Shown: positions 9,128 through 12,806 of the stretch, one piece after another
How positions within the stretch are numbered: position 1 is the first letter of the stretch
Layout of the letters: every line of letters starts with the position of its first letter
Assembly: GCA_902789835.1 (NCBI GenBank)
Contig: CADAPN010000058.1
Coordinates: 1 to 12,806 of the forward strand
Length of the DNA stretch: 12,806 nt
DNA from: Oscillospiraceae bacterium
GTDB lineage: Bacteria; Bacillota_A; Clostridia; Oscillospirales; Oscillospiraceae
Direction: 5' to 3'
The notes under the pieces: model-generated
Told to the model about the DNA's origin: nothing
Databases searched by the model: none
What the model saw: the letters and a program-made list of their open reading frames with translations, nothing else
Program-made: the position numbers and the translations under genes

Positions 9128-9790
9128 GTGGATAAAACAGGAGTTATTTACATCCTAACGAACCCATCGTTCCCCGAATATGTGAAGATCGGGTATGCGG
9201 ACGATATTGACAAACGGCTGCAGCAGCTCAATCGAAGCGAGTGCATACCCTTTGCCTTCCGGGTCTATGCAACGTATGAGGTAAACTCCCGGCTTTCCGA
9301 TCTGAAGATCCACAGCATCATCGATAAGCTGAATCCAAATCTGCGTTCTATAGAGAATTTCAACGGGAAACAGCGTGTGCGTGAATTTTATGCCATGTCC
9401 CCGGAGGACGCCTATTCCATCCTGGAGGCGATTGCGGAGATCCATGGGCGCGCGGACAAACTGAAACGGATCGCCATGGACGAGGCACAGAAGCAGGCCG
9501 AGGAAACTGCTCAGGAGATTGAGGAAGAACACAAGGAGCGACTTTCACCGTTTACATTCTCAAAATGCAATATTTCTGCCGGAGAGTTCGTCTCTTGGTA
9601 TGATGATCCTGATATGCAGTTCAAGGTGCTGGATGAAAAAACTGTGGAATACAAAGGAAAACCGTTTTCTCTCTCCGCTCTCGCCGCACTGATTCTGGGC
9701 AAAGACGGCAGTGCTGGAGTCGCCGGCCCACGCTATTTCAAGTACAAGGGCGAATGGTTGAATGAGATTCGACATCGGCTGGAAAGCTAG
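9128..9790 (+). CDS. T5orf172 (GIY-YIG-like) nuclease-family protein with a C-terminal RAMA-like region
   Basis: The N-terminus (about 4-100) matches the T5orf172/MUG113 branch of the GIY-YIG nucleases: GVIYILTNP (5-13), then YVKIGYADD (18-26) and R30 followed by LQQLN. A charged, probably coiled-coil linker (about 115-150) leads to a compact domain (about 155-220) with FTFSKCNISAG, VEYKGKPFSLSALAALILG and GPRYFKYKGEWL. That domain resembles the small RAMA/DUF4357-type modules attached to restriction and nuclease proteins; this match is tentative. I set the start at GTG 9128: GGGAGG (9114-9119) lies eight bases upstream and the homology begins at once. An in-frame ATG at 9098 lies inside hsdR and has no clear ribosome site. 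The gene begins 14 bases after the hsdR stop and is read as the fifth member of the operon. Cleavage activity is not proven by sequence, since T5orf172 proteins are poorly characterised. Confidence 0.82.
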   Translation: MDKTGVIYILTNPSFPEYVKIGYADDIDKRLQQLNRSECIPFAFRVYATYEVNSRLSDLKIHSIIDKLNPNLRSIENFNGKQRVREFYAMSPEDAYSILEAIAEIHGRADKLKRIAMDEAQKQAEETAQEIEEEHKERLSPFTFSKCNISAGEFVSWYDDPDMQFKVLDEKTVEYKGKPFSLSALAALILGKDGSAGVAGPRYFKYKGEWLNEIRHRLES

Positions 9791-9855
9791 TAGCAAAGTG
9801 AGTTCAACATAGTAATAATCGAAAGATGAGTGGGTGAGCGGGACATACCCTGTAA

Positions 9856-9884
9856 TCGACAAAGCATCCCGGCGATGGTATTCT
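9856..9884 (+). promoter_or_regulatory. Candidate sigma-A promoter for the HipA-like kinase gene
   Basis: TCGACA (9856-9861) is separated by 17 bases from TATTCT (9879-9884), matching the consensus at five of six and four of six positions. It lies about 55 bases upstream of the kinase start, in the 148-bp gap after the T5orf172 gene. No terminator hairpin is obvious in that gap, so read-through from the hsd operon is also possible. Confidence 0.4.
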
Positions 9885-9938
9885 AACACTTGAAGATTAA
9901 TATACCCCTAATAGTACGGAATGGGAGGAGTTGCTGAT

Positions 9939-11066
9939 ATGAGCATTGCGGTGAATCATGCCGTTCTGGCCAAGGGCTGGGAGCGATTCACGGTCATGCA
10001 CAAGGATCGCAAGGTTGCGGCCATCCGCGAGGACGGCACCTGCACGATCTATGCCCCGTCCTTCATGCCCTATCATCTCTATCTGGAGACGGCAAAGGAT
10101 CTGGACACACGGCTCAACAATCTGAATAACTTCTACTATTGGTGCGCCTCCCGTGTGCTGCCGCCGGATAGAAGGTTTGCCAAGGAGATTCTGAACAGCA
10201 TAGGGGCGAAGCAGGCCGTGACGGATCGCGATCGCGCCGCCATTGCCATTTCTTATCACGGGCTGAGCCTGACCGACGTGTACTGGATCAAGTTCAACCG
10301 GGAGAACGTCTGCTTCGCCGATCTCAGCCTGTTCCGGCATTCGCTGTCCGGAGCCTTCGCGGATGTCAGTCTGAACGGCCGGTCGCTGACCGTTCAGAAC
10401 GCGGAGTTGCTGAAGCCCAATGACGCGGCCGGGGATATCGGGACCCAGGGTATCGCACCGAAGGCCTGGATTCGTGAGAATGGGTCATTCTATCTCCTGA
10501 AGAACGGCGATGAGCGTGACGTAAAGGCCGAACTCCTGGCCTCAAAGATCGCTCGCTGCTTCCGGGCCGAGAGCGTGGCCTATGAGCCGTCCACCTTTGA
10601 GGGCAAGCCGGTTTCCTCGAGCCGCATCATCACATCTGAGGATGAGGCCCTCGTCTCCATGGAGGCGGTGGATGTGTACTGCGCCAATCATGAGCTGGAT
10701 CGGGATGCCTTTGTGCTGAAGAAGGACTCCTACGCCTATCACATGATGAATCTGATCGACTATCTGGTGGGCAACACCGACCGGCATTGGGGAAACTGGG
10801 GATTCCTGGTGAGCAACGACACAAATAAGCTGGAAAAGCTCTACCCCTTGATGGACTTCAACAAGGCCTTCCTGTCCTACGATACGATCGACGGCGCCCG
10901 CTGCCAGACATGCAGCCGGAACCTCTCCCAGCGTGAGGCGGCCATCGAGGCCGTCCGTGCCGTGGGGCTGAACCAGATCGCCGAGATCAAGCCGGAGTGG
11001 TTTGAGGATCAGGCAACACGGGATATGTTCTTCCGCAGGCTGGAGGAAGTGAAATCAGAACGCTGA
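9939..11066 (+). CDS. HipA-like serine/threonine kinase, stand-alone
   Basis: The C-terminal half carries the HipA-family kinase signature. A probable ATP-binding strand (FYLLKNGDE) and helix (VKAELLASKIARCF) lie near residues 185-210. The catalytic loop is YLVGNTDRHWGN with D281 and N286, and the metal-binding DF motif is LMDFN with D306. HipA proteins phosphorylate targets such as glutamyl-tRNA synthetase or other translation factors and act as toxins, usually beside a HipB antitoxin. Here the first 150 residues or so match no family I recognise, and no helix-turn-helix partner gene lies on either side. GGGAGGAG (9923-9930), eight bases before ATG 9939, decides the start; an in-frame ATG at 9921 overlaps that site and is less likely. 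The product has 375 residues. The family match is good at the catalytic motifs. The substrate and any toxicity are unknown, and proteins of this kind could instead be regulatory or defence kinases. Confidence 0.72.
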   Translation: MSIAVNHAVLAKGWERFTVMHKDRKVAAIREDGTCTIYAPSFMPYHLYLETAKDLDTRLNNLNNFYYWCASRVLPPDRRFAKEILNSIGAKQAVTDRDRAAIAISYHGLSLTDVYWIKFNRENVCFADLSLFRHSLSGAFADVSLNGRSLTVQNAELLKPNDAAGDIGTQGIAPKAWIRENGSFYLLKNGDERDVKAELLASKIARCFRAESVAYEPSTFEGKPVSSSRIITSEDEALVSMEAVDVYCANHELDRDAFVLKKDSYAYHMMNLIDYLVGNTDRHWGNWGFLVSNDTNKLEKLYPLMDFNKAFLSYDTIDGARCQTCSRNLSQREAAIEAVRAVGLNQIAEIKPEWFEDQATRDMFFRRLEEVKSER

Positions 11067-11096
11067 CCTCCCGCGGAGCAGCGTCATAAACCTTGA

Positions 11097-11177
11097 CGAA
11101 CATGTTCCGGAGACAAGCGCAGCTATCTGCCACGCTACGTGGAAGATTTTATTGAGATCGTGCGGCAGGCCGTGTGA
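11097..11177 (+). pseudogene. Short orphan C-terminal coding remnant
   Basis: After the kinase stop, one frame reads a plausible protein tail from about 11112 (DKRSYLPRYVEDFIEIVRQ..) to TGA at 11175-11177. It has no start codon or ribosome site and is closed upstream by TGA at 11094-11096. The amphipathic, protein-like composition suggests the end of a deleted gene, but 21-26 codons could be open by chance. I cannot assign a family. Confidence 0.3.
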
Positions 11178-11180
11178 GTT

Positions 11181-11217
11181 AAAAAAAGAAAAGGCGGCGG
11201 GGAATACCCGCCGTCTT
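11181..11217 (-). terminator. Rho-independent terminator of the minus-strand surface-protein gene
   Basis: An 11-bp GC-rich stem (arms 11191-11201 and 11207-11217, one G-U pair) with a five-base loop is followed, reading the minus strand, by a U-rich tract (complement of 11181-11190). It begins nine bases beyond the repaired stop codon of the surface-protein gene. On the plus strand the hairpin lacks a clean T tract, so it would terminate the kinase transcript less well. Confidence 0.9.
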
Positions 11218-11359
11218 GCGTTTACTTATCTGCGTTTGGAACCGCGCCTGTAGTTGTAAGCTTCTTTTTCCTGTGCCCGCTTGGAGAAAAACAGAATTCC
11301 CGCGATGGCTGCCGCTCCGACAATCAGGGTAAGCGGCGCTGGGCGCTTCCCCGGTGCCT

Positions 11360-11515
11360 TCCGGCGTCGGACTTGCCGCCGGGCTTGGGGAGACCGCCGG
11401 GCTCGGCGAGGGCGCCGCCGTTGGGGTCGCGGCCGGCGTCGGCGTGGCAGACGGAGTTGGGGTCGGCGTGGGCGTGGCAGAGGGACTCGGTGTCGGCGTG
11501 GCCGCCGGGGCGCCG
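11360..11515 (-). repeat. Low-complexity Thr/Ser/Ala-Pro linker, membrane-proximal
   Basis: This stretch encodes alternating TP/SP/AP dipeptides between the Ig-like domain and the membrane anchor of the surface protein. Such linkers are extended and often serve as wall-spanning stalks. Near-identical hexamers make the segment prone to slippage and to assembly error. Confidence 0.8.
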
Positions 11516-11820
11516 TTCACGTGGACGACAGCGGCGTTTGTCCTGACGCTGCCGGTTTCATTGCTGTATTCACAGTAGGAGCCCCAGCCGTTCATCTGCG
11601 TGGGAATGCTGCTCAGGTGCAGGTTGCTCTGGTCGCCGTTTTCGATTTTCAGGCCCGGAAACGCCGTCGCTACCGCCGGATCGTTGTAGCGGTAGTCTGT
11701 CTTCCCGTCCGGACTGACAAAGTGCCAGACCGCGTAAAGAGCATTGCTGTAATTGGCGATGAACCAGCAGTCGCCGCCCGCATCCACGGTCTCGTCCGTT
11801 GGGTCCTTCGTCACGATCGG

Positions 11821-11908
11821 CAGAGACGGTGTGGGTGTCGGCGTGGCAGTCGGTGCCGGGGTCGGCGTCGGGGTTGGGGTCGGCGTGGGGGTCGGTGTTG
11901 CTTCCGGA
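11821..11908 (-). repeat. Low-complexity Thr-Pro linker before the Ig-like domain
   Basis: A run of TP dipeptides, with a few AP and AT variants, separates the Ser/Thr/Gly repeat region from the Ig-like domain. On the plus strand it appears as a G/T-rich tract of repeated GGCGTGGG/GGGGTCGG-like words. Confidence 0.8.
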
Positions 11909-12078
11909 ACCGAAGGCTGGGCCGGGGTGGTCGCGGTGTCGGATGGGGTCACGACGGACCCGTCGACCACAATGACCGGGGATGTACCGGAATCAGAGCT
12001 TGTCTGGCCTCCCGTCGTTCCCGACGTGGTAGAATCGCCGGTTGTATCTGTTGTACCGCCTTGTCCCGCGGTAGTTCC

Positions 12079-12368
12079 GGAACCCGAGGTATCCGTGCCG
12101 GATGTTCCCGTTGTACCGGTGGAGCCCGAGGTATCCGTGCCGGATGTTCCCGTTGTGCCGGTGGAGCCCGAGGTATCCGTGCCGGATGTTCCCGTTGTGC
12201 CGGTGGAACCCGAGGTATCCGTACCGGATGTTCCCGATGTTCCGGTGGAACCCGAAGTATCCGTACCGGATGTTCCCGATGTGCCGGTAGAGCCCGAAGT
12301 ATCCGTGCCGGATGTTCCGGTTGTGCCGGAGCCCGACGTGTCCGTGCCGGATGTTCCCGATGTGCCGG
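12079..12368 (-). repeat. About seven tandem 42-bp coding repeats (14-residue Thr/Ser/Gly/Asp units)
   Basis: Units begin at 12079, 12121, 12163, 12205, 12247, 12289 and 12328. Those at 12121 and 12163 are identical, others differ at a few positions, and the unit at 12289 is 39 bp. Each encodes a TDTSGSTG(T/S)(T/S)GTSG-like stretch. All lengths are multiples of three, so gain or loss of units would change protein length without breaking the frame. Confidence 0.92.
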
Positions 12369-12551
12369 AATCTCCCCCGGGCTGGTTCACAGTGGGGCCA
12401 TCGGGTGTGATCGCGCTGACATCGGTGGTGCCCTCTGCCCAGGACACGGCACCCGGCAGCGCACACAGCAGTGCCGTCAGAAGCAGGACGGAAACCGTCT
12501 TTTTCCAATTCTTTCCTCACTTATTCATACTGCCAGAACATTGGTTTACAT

Positions 12552-12580
12552 ATTATACCATCCCGGGTCTTAAAATACAA
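12552..12580 (-). promoter_or_regulatory. Promoter of the surface-protein gene
   Basis: On the minus strand a perfect -10 box, TATAAT (complement of 12552-12557), follows a weak -35 box, TTGTAT (complement of 12575-12580), with 17 bases between. Transcription would start near 12545, giving a leader of under 20 bases before ATG 12528. No strong Shine-Dalgarno site precedes that ATG; the best one, GTGAGGA, lies at 12520-12514. Confidence 0.6.
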
Positions 12581-12647
12581 TTATGTACTTGTCATAAGTC
12601 TTCCTCATGTGAATGGCTGAAAAGTATCAGAAATGCCTCAGCGCGGG

Positions 12648-12682
12648 TTCCCGGAAGAAGGTTTTTCAGGGGAATCCGGGAA
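12648..12682. repeat. Inverted repeat (8-bp arms) between divergent promoters
   Basis: TTCCCGGA (12648-12655) and TCCGGGAA (12675-12682) are perfect inverted copies separated by 19 bases. They lie between the minus-strand promoter near 12552-12580 and the plus-strand promoter at 12735-12763. This could be an operator or an RNA hairpin; there is no T tract to suggest a terminator. Confidence 0.45.
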
Positions 12683-12734
12683 AGGACGCGGCGGGCGAAG
12701 ACGGCGAAGCATTCAAGCTTCCGGGCAATACGAC

Positions 12735-12763
12735 TTGACAGGGCTTTTTCGGACCGTTACAAT
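12735..12763 (+). promoter_or_regulatory. Near-consensus sigma-A promoter for the gene starting at 12801
   Basis: A perfect TTGACA (12735-12740), a 17-base spacer, and TACAAT (12758-12763, five of six matches) stand 37 bases upstream of ATG 12801. This is the strongest promoter in the window and suggests high basal expression of the next gene. Confidence 0.85.
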
Positions 12764-12800
12764 GATTTGCAGATTCCATTCAGGCAAAAGAGGAAAGACG

Positions 12801-12806
12801 ATGAAA
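12801..12806 (+). CDS. Start of an unidentified gene cut by the window edge
   Basis: Only ATG AAA is visible. The start is supported by the ribosome site AGAGGA (12789-12794), six bases upstream, and by the strong promoter before it. The product cannot be inferred. Confidence 0.7.

Larger units (their letters stand above)
11226..12528 (-). pseudogene. Secreted, membrane-anchored repeat protein with Ig-like domain, broken by an in-frame TGA and a one-base frameshift
   Basis: From ATG 12528 the frame reads M-N-K, then TGA at 12519-12517, then a good signal peptide: n-region GKNWKK, a Leu-rich core, and probable cleavage after VSWA near residue 31. Next come about seven 14-residue Thr/Ser/Gly/Asp repeats, a Thr-Pro linker, and an Ig-like domain (about 11815-11515) with the Cys...Trp...Tyr-x-Cys pattern (GGDCWF, AVWHF, WGSYCEY). 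A second Thr-Pro-rich linker follows. Near 11331 the frame shifts by one base. The original frame runs through the terminator, whereas the shifted frame gives a membrane helix (TLIVGAAAIAGILFF), a Lys/Arg-rich tail and TAA at 11228-11226, just before the terminator. With both lesions repaired the product would be 433 residues. It has no LPXTG motif, so it would be held by the membrane helix. The role is unknown; architecture suggests adhesion or surface display. A GTG at 12520 is the other possible start, but it too needs a frame change. Confidence 0.75.

Noticed and set aside
12079..12368. Regularly spaced repeats that could suggest a CRISPR array
   Set aside because: The units are contiguous 42-bp coding repeats without unique spacers, they keep the reading frame, and no cas genes are present.
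11281..12573. A 430-codon Arg/Gly/Cys-rich open frame on the plus strand
   Set aside because: It is the antisense of the repeat-rich surface protein. The minus strand has the signal peptide, Ig-like domain, anchor, promoter and terminator.
12613..12738. A 41-codon plus-strand open frame between the two promoters
   Set aside because: There is no ribosome site, its stop overlaps the -35 box of the next promoter, and its composition is not convincing. Probably chance.

Overview
The window looks like an accessory (defence-type) segment of a Gram-positive, moderately GC-rich Clostridia chromosome, probably an Oscillospiraceae/Lachnospiraceae-like gut bacterium. This is inferred from the strong AGGAGG-type ribosome sites, the Thr-Pro-linker surface protein with an Ig-like domain, and the gene content. 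No ribosomal, tRNA or other phylogenetic marker is present, so the assignment is tentative. TGA is used as an ordinary stop codon.

Positions 1-1166 hold the 3' part of a DUF4143-type ATPase gene, broken by an exact 23-bp tandem duplication. Positions 1220-9790 hold a tightly packed five-gene plus-strand operon. It carries a type I restriction-modification system (hsdM, hsdS, hsdR), an ATPase-TOPRIM fusion of the AAA plus DUF4435 type inserted between hsdS and hsdR, and a T5orf172/GIY-YIG-like gene after hsdR. Each downstream gene has its own Shine-Dalgarno site and lies 2-14 bases from its neighbour. HsdM and HsdS would methylate a bipartite site and HsdR would translocate along and cut unmodified DNA. 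The ATPase-TOPRIM protein resembles a one-chain PARIS (AriA+AriB) or RloA-type protein and may act as a second layer triggered when restriction is blocked; that role is inferred.

Positions 9791-9938 are a short intergenic region with a plausible promoter. It is followed by a stand-alone HipA-like kinase gene (9939-11066) with no HipB-like antitoxin in the window, and then by a short orphan C-terminal coding remnant (11097-11177).

On the minus strand, 12528 down to 11226, lies a secreted, membrane-anchored, repeat-rich surface protein gene with its own promoter and a strong terminator. As written it is broken twice: an in-frame TGA at codon 4, and a one-base frameshift just before its C-terminal membrane anchor. 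The last 200 bases hold an inverted repeat, a near-consensus sigma-A promoter and the first two codons of another plus-strand gene.

The AT-rich patches (first half of hsdS, the whole ATPase-TOPRIM gene, a block late in hsdR) contrast with GC-richer flanks and suggest mosaic assembly of the restriction locus.
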